From NCBI RefSeq assembly GCF_002101705.1, contig NZ_LQPC01000031.1, forward strand, positions 124,001-188,000: 64,000 nt of DNA. Reading direction: 5' to 3'. The notes beneath the pieces are model-generated. The model searched no databases and had not been told where the DNA came from. It saw only the letters and a program-made list of their open reading frames with translations. The translations under genes and the position numbers were made by a program. Shown in pieces: positions 34,994-44,614 of this stretch. The DNA comes from Mycolicibacterium iranicum (GTDB taxonomy: Bacteria; Actinomycetota; Actinomycetes; Mycobacteriales; Mycobacteriaceae). How positions within the stretch are numbered: the first letter of the stretch is position 1; the number at the start of each line of letters is the position of its first letter.

Positions 34994-35029
34994 TTTCGGT
35001 TGACCGAAATCTTTCCTACGAGCTATCGT
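34994..35029 (+). promoter_or_regulatory. Promoter with overlapping 16-bp palindrome, upstream of a small membrane protein
   Basis: TTGACC (35000-35005), 18 bases, TATCGT (35024-35029), then seven bases to the ATG at 35037: a consensus-like promoter with leaderless spacing. The -35 lies inside a perfect inverted repeat TTTCGGT-TG-ACCGAAA (34994-35009), suitable as an operator. The rest of the 136-bp gap to ilvA contains a possible minus-strand -10 (TAGCCT, 34967-34962) for ilvA. Confidence 0.6.
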
Positions 35030-35036
35030 CACTTCT

Positions 35037-35267
35037 ATGACGACCGCCGAACACCTCAACGACGCCGTGTCCCGTCCGGCCTCGACGGTGTCGATTGCGG
35101 GCGTCGCGTGGCCCCTCTACAAAGTGGTGGCGCTGCTCGTCGGGCTGGTGGTCTTCGTGGTCGTCGGCCTGGCGACCGGCTCCGCCGGCCCCGCCGTTCT
35201 CAGCGGCGCCGGGCTGGCCGCGGTGACGTGGCTGACCGTCGGCTTTTTCACCTCTCCGCGCGGCTGA
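35037..35267 (+). CDS. Small two-helix membrane protein
   Basis: 76 residues, not assigned to a family. Two hydrophobic helices: VALLVGLVVFVVVGLATG (about 31-48) and AVLSGAGLAAVTWLTVGFF (about 53-71), with a short Gly/Ser turn between. It is the only plus-strand gene between ilvA and dnaE1 and ends 18 bp from the convergent dnaE1 stop. The palindrome over its -35 implies specific regulation. Confidence 0.7.
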   Translation: MTTAEHLNDAVSRPASTVSIAGVAWPLYKVVALLVGLVVFVVVGLATGSAGPAVLSGAGLAAVTWLTVGFFTSPRG

Positions 35268-35285
35268 CTTACGCGGCCGGTTCAC

Positions 35286-38200
35286 TCAGCCGCCCAGGCA
35301 GCCTGGTCCCAGCAGTTCTTTCAAGTCGCCCATCAGCGCCGACGACGGCGTCACGCGCAGTGACTGATCCAGCTCCAGCGTCGTGATGCGTTCACCGTTG
35401 ATCAGCCGAAGGTGAACCTGCGATGTCCCGGGGTGGCGGGCCAGCACCTGCTTCAGCGCGGTGACCTTGTCAACGGTGCACTGCCTGGTGGGCAGGCTCA
35501 CCGCCACCGGGCGGTTCGCCTGGGCACTGGAGAAATCCGGGACGATCAACTCGTTGGCGATCAGCGAGATCCGGTCGTCGCGCTTGGCGACCTTGGCGCC
35601 GATCAGCACGACGACGTCATCGGCGATCTCGGCGCCGAACATCGAGTAGGTCTGCGGGAAGAACAGCACCTCGATACCGCCGGAGAGGTCCTCGATCTGC
35701 GCCGAAGCCCACGGCAGTCCGTTCTTGTTGACCCGACGGTTCACCGACGCCAGGATGCCGCCGACCCGCACCTGGGTGTCGTTGGCGATGTCGCCTTCGA
35801 GAATCGCCGGGATTTGGGTGTCCACCTGGGCGGTCAGCAGGTGGGCGATGCCGTTGAGGGGGTGCCCGGACACGTAGAGGCCGAGCATCTCGCGTTCGAG
35901 CGCGAGCTTGTGCTTGTCTTCCCACTCCTCGTCGGGCACGCGGATGGTGAACGCAGAGTCACCGTTGTCATCCCCGCCGTCACCCCCACCGAAAAGGTCG
36001 AACTGCCCCATCGCCTCGGCCTTCTTGGTGCCGAGCACCGAGTCGACGGCATCGGTGTGCACCAGGAACAAGCCCTTGCGGGGATGACCGAGCGAGTCGA
36101 ACGCACCGGCCTTGACCAGCGATTCCGTCACCTTCTTGTTGCAGGCGGCGATGTCGATCTTGTTCAGGTAATCGGAGAAGTCCGTGAACTTGCCCTTTTC
36201 CGACCGCGTGTTCACCAGTGAGGCAACCACATTCGCGCCGACGTTACGCACGGCGCCGAGGCCGAAGCGGATGTCGTTGCCGACGGAAGCGAAGTTCTGC
36301 ACCGACTCGTTCACGTCAGGGGGCAGCACCGTGATGCCGAGGCGACGGCAGTCGGCCAGGTACACCGCGGCCTTGTCCTTGTCGTCACCCACGGAGGTCA
36401 GCAGGCCTGCCATGTACTCAGCTGGATAGTTGGCCTTCAGGTAGGCCGTCCAGTAGGACACCAGCCCATAGCCCGCGGCGTGCGATTTGTTGAATGCGTA
36501 CCCGGCGAACGGAAGAATGGTGTCCCACAACGCTTTCACCGCGCCCTCGGAGAAACCGTTCGCGGTCATGCCCTCGCGGAAGCCCTTGTACTCGGCCTCG
36601 AGCACTTCGAGCTTCTTCTTGCCCATGGCCTTGCGCAGCGCGTCGGCCTTACCCATCGTGTAGGAGGCGACCTTCTGGGCGATGAACATGATCTGCTCTT
36701 GGTAGACGATCAGGCCGTAGGTCTCGGCGAGGATCTCTTTGAGCGGTTCCTCGAGCTCGGGGTGGATCGGCTTGATCGCCTGCCGCCCGTTCTTGCGGTC
36801 GGCGTAGTCGTTGTGGGCGTTCATGCCCATGGGCCCCGGCCGGTACAGCGCCAGCACGGCCACGATGTCGTTGAACTCGGTGGGTTGCATGCGCCGCAGC
36901 AGATCCCGCATCGGGCCACCGTCGAGCTGGAACACGCCCAACGTGTCTCCGCGACCGAGAAGTTCATAGGCCTTGGGGTCGTCGAGCGCAAGCGACTCGA
37001 GGTCCAGGTCGATACCGCGGTTGGCCTTGATGTTCTCGATGCAGTCGCCGATGATCGTCAGGTTGCGCAGGCCGAGGAAGTCCATCTTCAGCAGGCCGAT
37101 GGCCTCACACGACGGGTAGTCCCAGCCGGTGATGACCGCGCCGTCCTGCGGGCGCTTCCACAGCGGGATCGCATCGATGAGGGGCTCGGAGCTCATGATC
37201 ACCGCGCACGCGTGCACACCCGCGTTGCGCACCAGCCCTTCGAGGCCACGGGCGGTCTCGTAGATCGTTCGCACGTCGGGGTCGGTGTCGATGAGGCTGC
37301 GCACCTCGGCGGCTTCCTTGTACCGCTCGTGGTTGGGATCGGTGATGCCCGACAGCGGGATGTCCTTGGCCATGATCGGCGGCGGCAAAGCCTTGGTGAT
37401 CCGGTCGGCGATGGCGAAGCCGGGCTGGCCGTAGTTCACACGCGCCGAATCCTTCAGTGCCGCCTTGGTCTTGATGGTGCCGAAGGTGATGACCTGGGCG
37501 ACGCGATCGCTACCCCACTTGTTGGCCGCATACCGCAACATCTCGCCGCGGCGACGGTCGTCGAAGTCGATGTCGATGTCGGGGGCCGAGGGACGTTCCG
37601 GGTTGAGGAAGCGCTCGAACAGCAGGCCGTGCGGAATCGGATCGATGTTGGTGATGCCCAGCGCGTACGCGACCAGCGAGCCCGCCGCCGAACCTCGGCC
37701 GGGGCCGACCCGGATGTCGACCGACTTCGCATAGTTGATCAGGTCGGCCACGATGAGGAAGTACGACGGGAAACCCTTGTCGCAGATGACCTTGATCTCG
37801 TAATCGGCACGCTCGATGTACTCGGCGGGCACTGCGTCGGCGACACCGCCGAAGCGGCGGGCGAGCCCGGCCATCACCTCGTGGTGCAGCCAGGTGGCCT
37901 GGTCGTGGCCCTCCGGAACGGGGAAGATCGGCATCCGGTCGCGGGGAGTCCACACATCGGCGTAGGACTGGACCCGCTCGGCGATGAGCAGCGTCGAGTC
38001 ACACGCCCCGGGCACCTGGTCGTCCCACAGCGCGCGCATCTCGGCCGCGGACTTCAGGAAGTAGCCGTCGCCGTCGAACTTGAAGCGCGTCGGATCAGAC
38101 AGCGTCTTACCGGTCTGTACGCACAGCAGCGCCTCGTGGTTACGGGACGCCTCGCGAGTGACGTAGTGGCAGTCGTTGGTGGCCAGGGGCGGAATGCCGA

Positions 38201-38834
38201 GCTTCTGTCCGATCTCGAGAAGACCTTCGCGAACGCGACGCTCGATGTCGAGGCCGTGGTCCATCAGCTCCAGAAAGAAGTTCTCCGGGCCGAAGATCTC
38301 GCGCCACTTGGCGGCTGCCTCCACTGCCTCGTTGTGATGGCCCAGCCGCAGGCGGGTCTGCACCTCGCCGGACGGACACCCGGTGGTCGCGATGATGCCT
38401 TCGGCATGTTCGGCGATGATCTCGGCGTCCATGCGGGACCACTTGCCCAGCTGCCCCTCGAACGATGCGAGCGACGAGAGCTTGAACAGATTCCGCAGCC
38501 CGGTGGCGTTTTCGGCCACCATCGTCATATGGGTGTAGGAGCCGCTACCCGAGACGTCGTCGCTCTTCTGGCTCGGATCGCCCCACAGAACGCGCTTGGT
38601 GTCGAACCGTGACGCGGGGGCGATGTAGGCCTCGACGCCGATGATCGGCTTGATGCCGGCATCGGTGGCGGCGTTGTAGAACTCGCTGGCGCCGAACATG
38701 TTCCCGTGGTCGGTCATCCCGATCGCGGGCATCTCCAGCCGCTGCGCCTCGGCCAGCATCGGTTTGACCTTGGCGGCGCCGTCGAGCATCGAGTACTCGG
38801 TGTGATTGTGCAGATGCACGAAAGAACCGCTCAT
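35286..38834 (-). CDS. dnaE1: DNA polymerase III alpha subunit
   Basis: Replicative polymerase, 1182 residues. The N-terminal PHP domain ([35 protein letters not shown] region) keeps its metal-binding histidines; in M. tuberculosis this domain is the proofreading 3'-5' exonuclease. The polymerase palm has [15 protein letters not shown] (catalytic D421 and D423) and [18 protein letters not shown]. The helix-hairpin-helix and OB-fold ([39 protein letters not shown]) follow. Single-gene unit; a 710-codon antisense frame over it is a shadow. Confidence 0.97.
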   Translation of the reverse strand: MSGSFVHLHNHTEYSMLDGAAKVKPMLAEAQRLEMPAIGMTDHGNMFGASEFYNAATDAGIKPIIGVEAYIAPASRFDTKRVLWGDPSQKSDDVSGSGSYTHMTMVAENATGLRNLFKLSSLASFEGQLGKWSRMDAEIIAEHAEGIIATTGCPSGEVQTRLRLGHHNEAVEAAAKWREIFGPENFFLELMDHGLDIERRVREGLLEIGQKLGIPPLATNDCHYVTREASRNHEALLCVQTGKTLSDPTRFKFDGDGYFLKSAAEMRALWDDQVPGACDSTLLIAERVQSYADVWTPRDRMPIFPVPEGHDQATWLHHEVMAGLARRFGGVADAVPAEYIERADYEIKVICDKGFPSYFLIVADLINYAKSVDIRVGPGRGSAAGSLVAYALGITNIDPIPHGLLFERFLNPERPSAPDIDIDFDDRRRGEMLRYAANKWGSDRVAQVITFGTIKTKAALKDSARVNYGQPGFAIADRITKALPPPIMAKDIPLSGITDPNHERYKEAAEVRSLIDTDPDVRTIYETARGLEGLVRNAGVHACAVIMSSEPLIDAIPLWKRPQDGAVITGWDYPSCEAIGLLKMDFLGLRNLTIIGDCIENIKANRGIDLDLESLALDDPKAYELLGRGDTLGVFQLDGGPMRDLLRRMQPTEFNDIVAVLALYRPGPMGMNAHNDYADRKNGRQAIKPIHPELEEPLKEILAETYGLIVYQEQIMFIAQKVASYTMGKADALRKAMGKKKLEVLEAEYKGFREGMTANGFSEGAVKALWDTILPFAGYAFNKSHAAGYGLVSYWTAYLKANYPAEYMAGLLTSVGDDKDKAAVYLADCRRLGITVLPPDVNESVQNFASVGNDIRFGLGAVRNVGANVVASLVNTRSEKGKFTDFSDYLNKIDIAACNKKVTESLVKAGAFDSLGHPRKGLFLVHTDAVDSVLGTKKAEAMGQFDLFGGGDGGDDNGDSAFTIRVPDEEWEDKHKLALEREMLGLYVSGHPLNGIAHLLTAQVDTQIPAILEGDIANDTQVRVGGILASVNRRVNKNGLPWASAQIEDLSGGIEVLFFPQTYSMFGAEIADDVVVLIGAKVAKRDDRISLIANELIVPDFSSAQANRPVAVSLPTRQCTVDKVTALKQVLARHPGTSQVHLRLINGERITTLELDQSLRVTPSSALMGDLKELLGPGCLGG

Positions 38835-38843
38835 AGGGACGCC

Positions 38844-38849
38844 AGTTTA
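38844..38849 (-). promoter_or_regulatory. Candidate -10 box of dnaE1
   Basis: Minus-strand TAAACT with nine bases to the dnaE1 ATG (38834), implying at most a few bases of untranslated leader. No Shine-Dalgarno sequence is visible before the ATG. Confidence 0.45.
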
Positions 38850-38905
38850 GGACCGACCACCGACACCGCACGGCGTGTCGCGGTGCGTGTCTCGCGAACT
38901 TCGAA

Positions 38906-39580
38906 TCAGGCGTCGATCGTCGCGGCGACCGATCTATTCAGCAATCCGCTACCAACCATTCTCATCAATTGCCTGGCTACCTTCGCGGTGTCTTCGGGTC
39001 GCGAGTCCCCGGCGAGAAAGCCCGCGTAGAACCCGAACCCCCAGAACAGCGCGGCCAGCAAGTCCGCGACGGCGCGGGGGTCACCGCCTGCGTCCAGCTC
39101 GCCACGGCGTACCGCGTCGGCGACGGCGGCGTCGTAGAACGCGTGCACGGCCGAGACGATCGCGGCCGCCGACTGGTGCCTGTGCACCGCCCGGTGGTGG
39201 TCGATGCGCGCCGTCATCACCAACTTCATCAGCGCCGGCTCCGCCTCGCCGAGCCTGCCCAACTCCACCGTGAACGCAGCAAGCTGGCTGAGCAACGATC
39301 CCCCGGCCAATGCCGTTGCCGCACAGGCCTGGATGCGCTCACGGACGTCCGAGAGCAGCTTGTCGTACAGGTCCTCCCGGGTGGCGAAGTAGTAGTGCAG
39401 CGTCGGGCGGCTCACTCCGGCCCGTTGGGCGATCTGCTGGAACGACGCCGCCTGATAGCCCCGTTCGGCGATGATGTCGCGGGCCGCGCGCATGATCATC
39501 GTCCGGGTCTGCTCCGAGTCCGCCCCCACCGGACGACCACGTTTGCGAGCCAGCGGCGCAGCGAGGGTCTCGTTCTCCAC
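38906..39580 (-). CDS. TetR-family transcriptional regulator
   Basis: 224 residues. A basic N-terminal stretch (ARKRGRPVGADSEQ) precedes the HTH domain RAARDIIAERGYQAASFQQIAQRAGVSRPTLHYYFATREDLYDKLL (about residues 28-75); the helical C-terminal domain is ligand-type. GTG 39580 is chosen because TAACGT ends exactly six bases upstream. A TTG two codons earlier is the longest start. The ligand is unknown; the rarD-rluD-lspA chain ends just upstream on the same strand. Confidence 0.85.
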   Translation of the reverse strand: MENETLAAPLARKRGRPVGADSEQTRTMIMRAARDIIAERGYQAASFQQIAQRAGVSRPTLHYYFATREDLYDKLLSDVRERIQACAATALAGGSLLSQLAAFTVELGRLGEAEPALMKLVMTARIDHHRAVHRHQSAAAIVSAVHAFYDAAVADAVRRGELDAGGDPRAVADLLAALFWGFGFYAGFLAGDSRPEDTAKVARQLMRMVGSGLLNRSVAATIDA

Positions 39581-39586
39581 GAGCAA

Positions 39587-39592
39587 ACGTTA
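39587..39592 (-). promoter_or_regulatory. -10 box of the TetR gene, leaderless layout
   Basis: Minus-strand TAACGT followed by six bases and GTG 39580. It lies in the 53-bp gap after rarD, next to a near-palindrome TATGGCATA that could be the regulator's own site. Confidence 0.45.
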
Positions 39593-39633
39593 TGGCATAG
39601 CTACTGACGGGTCAATAAAAACGCGCGCAAAGG

Positions 39634-40524
39634 TCACACCACAGTAGAGGCGGAAACCCGACGCTCGGCGCGGGCGCGTCGCACAGCGTCGACGGTGAAG
39701 ACCAGCAGCGCGACCCAGATCAGAACGAAGCCGAGCCACCGCATCGGCGGCATCGGCTCGTGGCCGATCAGCACTCCCCAGGACAGCTGCATCGCAGGAG
39801 TCATGTAGAACAGCAGCCCGAGGGTGACCATCGGCAGCCGCTGCGCAGCCGCGGCGAAGAGCAGCAGTGGAAGCGCGGTGAGTACCCCGGACAGGACGAG
39901 CAGCGCGACGTGGCCGCCACCGTGGCCGGTCAGGGTGCCGCCGCCGGTGACCTGCAACGCCACCACATACGCGATCGCGAACGGTGTGGCGATCGCGGCT
40001 TCGATGCCGACGCTCACGCGCGGGTCGGTCGGCACCAGCTTCTTCACCGCGCCGTAGAGGCCGAAGGACAGCGCCAGGCCCAGTCCGACGAGCGGGGGCT
40101 CGCCGAGTTGCACCGTGAGGATCACCACCGCGATCACGGCGATGGCCAGCGCACTGAACTGCCAGCGGTTCAGTTTCTCGCGAAAGACCAGCAGCCCCAG
40201 GGCAATCGACACCAGTGGATTGATGAAGTAGCCGAGCGCGGCGTCGACGACATGGCCGTTGTTGACCGCGTACACATAGATCAGCCAATTGGCCGAGATG
40301 AGACCCGAGGCCGCGACCAGGAGCAGCCAGGTGCGGCCGGTGATCGCCTTGACGTCCCCGAGCCGCCGCACCGCGGCGACCACGACGACCATCAGCGCGA
40401 AGCTCCAGATGACCCGGTGAGCGAGTACCTCGACCGCGCCAGCCGGTTTGAGCAATGGGAAGAACGCCGGGAACAACCCCCACATCACATAGGCGCCGGC
40501 GCCGAAGAGCAGTCCGGACCTCAC
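39634..40524 (-). CDS. rarD: EamA/RarD-type permease
   Basis: 296 residues, about ten transmembrane helices, DMT-superfamily transporter of the RarD subgroup. Characteristic runs: [34 protein letters not shown] near the N-terminus, [26 protein letters not shown] in the middle and [24 protein letters not shown] near the end. GTG 40524 overlaps the stop of the pseudouridine synthase gene as GTGA, making it the third gene of lspA-rluD-rarD. Substrate unknown (the E. coli name comes from a chloramphenicol phenotype). Confidence 0.88.
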   Translation of the reverse strand: MRSGLLFGAGAYVMWGLFPAFFPLLKPAGAVEVLAHRVIWSFALMVVVVAAVRRLGDVKAITGRTWLLLVAASGLISANWLIYVYAVNNGHVVDAALGYFINPLVSIALGLLVFREKLNRWQFSALAIAVIAVVILTVQLGEPPLVGLGLALSFGLYGAVKKLVPTDPRVSVGIEAAIATPFAIAYVVALQVTGGGTLTGHGGGHVALLVLSGVLTALPLLLFAAAAQRLPMVTLGLLFYMTPAMQLSWGVLIGHEPMPPMRWLGFVLIWVALLVFTVDAVRRARAERRVSASTVV

Positions 40525-41450
40525 AGGTCGTGCTGGCGCAGGACGTCCAGCGCGTGCTGCAGATCGGCCGGGTACGGGCTCGTGATCTCGACACGGCGGC
40601 CGTCGGCGGGATGCGTGAACGCCAGCGACCGGGCGTGCAGCCATTGACGTTCCAACCCTAGGCGTTTCGCCAGCGTCGGGTCGGCGCCGTAGGTCAGGTC
40701 ACCGGCACACGGGTGGTGCAGCGCCGCGAAGTGCACACGGATCTGATGCGTGCGGCCGGTTTCGAGATGGATGTCGAGCAGGCTGGCGGCCTGGTGCGCC
40801 TCCAGCGTGTCGTAATGCGTGATGCTGTGCCTTCCGCCCTCGACGACCGCGAACTTCCAGTCGTGGCCGCGATGCCTGCCGATCGGGGCGTCGATCGTCC
40901 CGCTCGACGGATCCGGATGTCCCTGCACCACCGCGTGATAACGCTTGTCGACGGTGCGCTGCTTGAACGCGCGCTTCAGGGCGGTGTAGGCCCGTTCCGA
41001 CAACGCCACTACCATCACGCCCGACGTCCCGACATCGAGCCGGTGGACGATGCCCTGGCGTTCGTGGATGCCCGACGTGCTGATGCGGTACCCCGCGGCC
41101 GCCAAGCCCCCGAGCACCGTCGGCCCGTGCCAGCCGACTGTCGCGTGCGCCGCCACCCCGGGCGGCTTGTCGACGGCGACGATGTCGTCGTCGGAATAGA
41201 GGATGTCCATGCCCTCGATGTCGACGGGCGTGTTCTCGACCGGCGCAGGGGCTTCCGGAAGTTGCACCTCCAGCCATGCGCCCGCGGTCAGCTTGTCCGA
41301 CTTGGCGGCGCGCGCCCCGTCGAGCTCGACGCCGCCGTCCTCGGCGATCGCGGCGGCCGCCGTCCGCGACAGCCCGAGCAGCCGGGCCAGGCCGGCGTCG
41401 ACTCGCATACCTGCGAGCCCCTCGGGCACCGGCATCGACCGGGTCGTCAT
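40521..41450 (-). CDS. RluA/RluD-family pseudouridine synthase
   Basis: 309 residues: an N-terminal S4 RNA-binding domain ([40 protein letters not shown]) and the catalytic domain with the signature [17 protein letters not shown], in which the aspartate is catalytic. [26 protein letters not shown] is the second conserved block. Probably modifies 23S rRNA, like RluD, but the target position is not readable. ATG 41450 overlaps the lspA stop (ATGA). Confidence 0.92.
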   Translation of the reverse strand: MTTRSMPVPEGLAGMRVDAGLARLLGLSRTAAAAIAEDGGVELDGARAAKSDKLTAGAWLEVQLPEAPAPVENTPVDIEGMDILYSDDDIVAVDKPPGVAAHATVGWHGPTVLGGLAAAGYRISTSGIHERQGIVHRLDVGTSGVMVVALSERAYTALKRAFKQRTVDKRYHAVVQGHPDPSSGTIDAPIGRHRGHDWKFAVVEGGRHSITHYDTLEAHQAASLLDIHLETGRTHQIRVHFAALHHPCAGDLTYGADPTLAKRLGLERQWLHARSLAFTHPADGRRVEITSPYPADLQHALDVLRQHDL

Positions 41451-42037
41451 CCTTCCCCGGGGTCGGCGTCCGGCTTGCGCCGGCCGACGGTGTCGAAGTC
41501 GAAGCCGAACAGAGACAGCGCCACCAGCAGGATCGCCCCGCCGACGACCGCGGGGTCGGCGACGTTGAACACCGGCCACCAGCCGATGGACAGGAAGTCG
41601 ACGACGTGGCCTCGCAGCGGGCCGGGTGAGCGAAAGAACCGGTCCACCAGATTGCCCAGCGCGCCACCGAGGATCATGCCGAGCCCGAGCGCCCACCACG
41701 GCGAGACGAGCCTGCGTCCCATCCAGATGATGCCGATCACGACACCTGTCGCCACGAGCGTCAGCACCCAGGTGTAGCCGGTGGCCATCGAGAACGCCGC
41801 ACCCGAATTGCGCACCAGAGTCCAGGTGACGGTGTCGCCGATGATCGAGACGGGCTGGCCCGGTGTCAACAGCTTGACCGCGAGAACCTTGGTGACGATG
41901 TCCAGGACGAGGACGACCGCGGCGACGGTCAGGAGCAGGCGTAACCGGCGCCGCACGGGCGGCTGTGCCGACACCCCCGGGGCCGTCGGCTCCGCACCGG
42001 TCGCGGGCTCGGCCGGGCTCGACGATTCATCAGTCAC
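41447..42037 (-). CDS. lspA: Prolipoprotein signal peptidase
   Basis: Aspartyl membrane protease that removes lipoprotein signal peptides after lipidation; 196 residues with four transmembrane helices. The signature blocks are [29 protein letters not shown] and [25 protein letters not shown], with both catalytic aspartates. A proline/glutamate-rich N-terminal extension of about 30 residues precedes the first helix. GTG start at 42037; heads the lspA-rluD-type-rarD chain. Confidence 0.95.
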   Translation of the reverse strand: MTDESSSPAEPATGAEPTAPGVSAQPPVRRRLRLLLTVAAVVLVLDIVTKVLAVKLLTPGQPVSIIGDTVTWTLVRNSGAAFSMATGYTWVLTLVATGVVIGIIWMGRRLVSPWWALGLGMILGGALGNLVDRFFRSPGPLRGHVVDFLSIGWWPVFNVADPAVVGGAILLVALSLFGFDFDTVGRRKPDADPGEG

Positions 42038-42079
42038 GCCCCCATCATCGCAAAGAGCCGGTGGGCGAGAATTCCACCC

Positions 42080-42982
42080 ATGGGTCACCTCGTCGTCCTC
42101 GCCACCGGCGGCACCATCTCGACCAGCTCCGACGCCGGCGGCGTGAAGCGTCCCACCCGCTCCGGCGCGGACCTGACCACCGGACTCGACGTCGAGGTGC
42201 ACGACGTGTTGTCGGTGGATAGCTCCCAGCTGACGCCTCCCGACTGGGACTCGATCGCAGCCGCCGTCCGCCGAGCCGCCGCCGACCACACCACCGACGG
42301 CATCGTCGTCACCCACGGCACGGACACCATGGAGGAAACCGCGCTGTGGCTCGAACTCACCTACGACGGCGCGCCGCCGGTGGTCCTCACCGGGTCCCAA
42401 CGCAGCGCCGATGCCGTGGACGCCGACGGACCCGCCAACCTGCGTGATGCGCTCGCCGTCGCGCGCGACCCCCGGTGGCGCGACCGCGGGGTCCTGGTGA
42501 GCTTCGCCGGCTCGGTGTTCGAACCGCTCGGCGTGCACAAGGTTGCGACCACGGACCTGCAGAGCTTCGCGGGCCGTTCCGCGGACACCGGCAAGGCACG
42601 CCCGTGGTTGGGCCGGATCTCGGCCGCCGAGGCTCCGCGTGTCGACATCGTCGCCGCCTACCCCGGCGCTGACACCGCGGCACTGGACGCCTGCGTGGCG
42701 GCAGGTGCCCGCGGGGTCGTCCTGCAGGCCCTCGGGTCGGGCAACGCGGGGGCCGCTCTGATCGACGGGGTGCGCAGGCACTGCCGCGACGGCGTGGCGG
42801 TCGCGGTGTCGACGCGAGTCCCCGGCGGCCTGGTCAGTCCCGGATACGGCCCGGGACGCGATCTGGTCGACGCGGGGGCGATAGTCGCCGCGCGGCTGCG
42901 ACCACCGCAGGCCCGGGTGCTGCTCATGGCCGCGCTGGCTGCGGAGCACCCGCTGCGGGACGCTTTCGAAAGATGGGGCTGA
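42080..42982 (+). CDS. ansA: L-asparaginase
   Basis: 300 residues, type I/II bacterial asparaginase fold. Both catalytic threonine blocks are present: [12 protein letters not shown] at the N-terminus and [19 protein letters not shown] around residue 75. [25 protein letters not shown] follows. No signal peptide, so cytoplasmic. Stands alone, divergent from lspA with 42 bp between; its stop is one base from the end of convergent dinB. Confidence 0.94.
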   Translation: MGHLVVLATGGTISTSSDAGGVKRPTRSGADLTTGLDVEVHDVLSVDSSQLTPPDWDSIAAAVRRAAADHTTDGIVVTHGTDTMEETALWLELTYDGAPPVVLTGSQRSADAVDADGPANLRDALAVARDPRWRDRGVLVSFAGSVFEPLGVHKVATTDLQSFAGRSADTGKARPWLGRISAAEAPRVDIVAAYPGADTAALDACVAAGARGVVLQALGSGNAGAALIDGVRRHCRDGVAVAVSTRVPGGLVSPGYGPGRDLVDAGAIVAARLRPPQARVLLMAALAAEHPLRDAFERWG

Positions 42983-42983
42983 G

Positions 42984-44342
42984 TCAGCTCTGCCTGCGGG
43001 CCATCTCGTCGACGAACTCCGGCCAGTCGAGGCTGTCCACCGGGTTCGCGCGGCTGATGGCGGGGTCTGTGTCGGACAGGGTGCGCGCCTGCCCCGGCCC
43101 GCTGCCGCGGGTTTCGAACCGCACCGTCATGACGCCGTGTCCCGCACCCTGGACCCAGCCGTGGCCGAACTCGGCGTGTCTGACGTCGTCACCGACGCGC
43201 CACGCAGGCGCCGTGGCGGCGACATCGGCCAGGGTGGCGGGCAGACTGGTGTCGTCCGAGGTCTCCTCGATCAGCCCGGCGTCGGTGAACAGCGGCTCCT
43301 GCTGAACATCGGAGAGTCCCGAAAAGCCCACGCCCACAAGACGAACGGGTCCGATCTCGACGGGGTCGAGCAGCAGCCGCCGCGCGGTGCCGATCAGCGT
43401 CGCGGCGTCTGTGGTCGCGTAGGGCAGCGTCGCCGAGCGCGTCAGCGTGCTCATGTCCGACCGCTTGAGCTTCACCGTGACCGTGCGCGCGCCCCTACCG
43501 TCCTTCTCCAACCTGCGGTGCGCATGGTCGCCGATCGGCCCCATCGCCTCGCGCAGCGCAATGAGCGTCGTGAGGTCTTCGGCGAAGGTCGATTCCGCAC
43601 TGATCTGTTTGGCGGGGGCGTTCTCGGCGACCGGCCGGTCGTCGATGCCTCGCGCCAGGCGGTGCAACGCGGGCCCCACCGTCGCGCCGAGGATGTCGGC
43701 CACCTCGGTCTCGGTGAGTGCGGCGAACGCGCCGACGGTGTCGATGCCCAACCGATGCAGTTTGTCCTCGGCGACGGGCCCGATCCCCCACAGCCGCCGC
43801 ACCGGCAGCCCCGACAGCAGCGTCATCTCGACGTCGCGGCCGACCACCCGGATGCCGTCGGGCTTGGCCAGACCCGACGCGATCTTGGCGATCTGCTTGC
43901 CAGAACCGGCGCCGACGGACGCCACCAGACCGGTTTCGGATCGCACGCGGGCGCGCAGCTCGGCGCAGAACGCCTCGACCTCGGATTCGGGGGCGCCCGC
44001 CAGTTCGGGCGGCTCACCGAACGCCTCGTCGAACGACAGCTGCTCAAGTACTGCGACCATCGACCGGACGGTGTCGAAGACCCGCCTGCTCGCCGTCCCG
44101 TACACCACGCCGCGGGGCGGCAGCACGACCGCCGAGGGACCGACCAGACGCTTGGCCTGCAACATCGGCATCGCCGACCGGGCACCGAAGACCCGGGACT
44201 CGTAGCTGGCGCCCGCCACGACACCCCGGCCGCCGACACCGCCGACCAGCACCGGCCTGCCGCGCAGCGTGGGACGCGTCAGCTGCTCCACGGACGCGAA
44301 GAACGCGTCCATGTCCAGATGCAGGACCCAGCGAGCGGCCAC
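42984..44342 (-). CDS. dinB: Y-family DNA polymerase IV with a C-terminal Tudor-like extension
   Basis: 452 residues from GTG 44342. Palm motifs [14 protein letters not shown] and [11 protein letters not shown] carry the metal-binding carboxylates; the HhH ([22 protein letters not shown]) and little-finger domains follow. QEPLF at residues 348-352 is a beta-clamp-binding motif. From W381 on there is [23 protein letters not shown] plus a beta-rich tail, resembling the Tudor-like end of PcrA/UvrD. Start may be debated: the frame is open to 44387 but that collides with the divergent S4 gene; TAGCAT lies eight bases before the chosen GTG. Confidence 0.93.
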   Translation of the reverse strand: MAARWVLHLDMDAFFASVEQLTRPTLRGRPVLVGGVGGRGVVAGASYESRVFGARSAMPMLQAKRLVGPSAVVLPPRGVVYGTASRRVFDTVRSMVAVLEQLSFDEAFGEPPELAGAPESEVEAFCAELRARVRSETGLVASVGAGSGKQIAKIASGLAKPDGIRVVGRDVEMTLLSGLPVRRLWGIGPVAEDKLHRLGIDTVGAFAALTETEVADILGATVGPALHRLARGIDDRPVAENAPAKQISAESTFAEDLTTLIALREAMGPIGDHAHRRLEKDGRGARTVTVKLKRSDMSTLTRSATLPYATTDAATLIGTARRLLLDPVEIGPVRLVGVGFSGLSDVQQEPLFTDAGLIEETSDDTSLPATLADVAATAPAWRVGDDVRHAEFGHGWVQGAGHGVMTVRFETRGSGPGQARTLSDTDPAISRANPVDSLDWPEFVDEMARRQS

Positions 44343-44350
44343 AGATGCCG

Positions 44351-44374
44351 ATGCTAGGGCGTGCCGGATAGCGT
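44351..44374. promoter_or_regulatory. Divergent -10 boxes of dinB and the S4 gene
   Basis: Minus-strand TAGCAT (44356-44351) is eight bases before the dinB GTG; plus-strand TAGCGT (44369-44374) is six bases before the S4 GTG (44381). Both genes lack Shine-Dalgarno sites. The two start codons are only 38 bp apart, so the -35 regions lie inside the opposite gene. No LexA-type palindrome was noticed. Confidence 0.5.
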
Positions 44375-44380
44375 GGGCCC

Positions 44381-44614
44381 GTGGCACACCCGAGCGAACC
44401 CGCCGATATCCCGATCCGGGACGAGATAATCCGGCTCGGGCAGTTCCTCAAGCTCGCCGGCCTCATCGATTCCGGTGCCGACGCGAAAACCGTGATCGCG
44501 GACGGCGAGGTCACCGTGAACGGCGAAGTGGAGGTGCGGCGCGGCAGGCAACTGCGCCCGGGCGACGTCGTCGAGCTGTCCGGGCGCAGCGCCCGCGTCG
44601 CCGTCAGGCCTTAG
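44381..44614 (+). CDS. Small S4-domain RNA-binding protein
   Basis: 77 residues forming essentially a single S4 domain: [50 protein letters not shown]. It resembles the YaaA/YbcJ-type S4 proteins thought to act in ribosome assembly or quality control. GTG start. Its last 11 bases overlap the 3' end of ileS on the opposite strand. Confidence 0.87.
   Translation: MAHPSEPADIPIRDEIIRLGQFLKLAGLIDSGADAKTVIADGEVTVNGEVEVRRGRQLRPGDVVELSGRSARVAVRP

Noticed and set aside
36480..38612. 710-codon plus-strand open frame opposite dnaE1
   Set aside because: It is entirely antisense to DnaE1, has the Arg/His/Val-rich composition of a GC-rich shadow frame and shows no domain.
38850..38905. Imperfect stem CGCACCG/CCGTGCG downstream of the TetR gene as a terminator
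   Set aside because: The stem has a mismatch and no U-tract; too weak to support in GC-rich DNA.
43137..44357. 406-codon plus-strand frame opposite dinB
   Set aside because: Covers dinB completely and has only low-complexity Arg/Gly/Gln composition.
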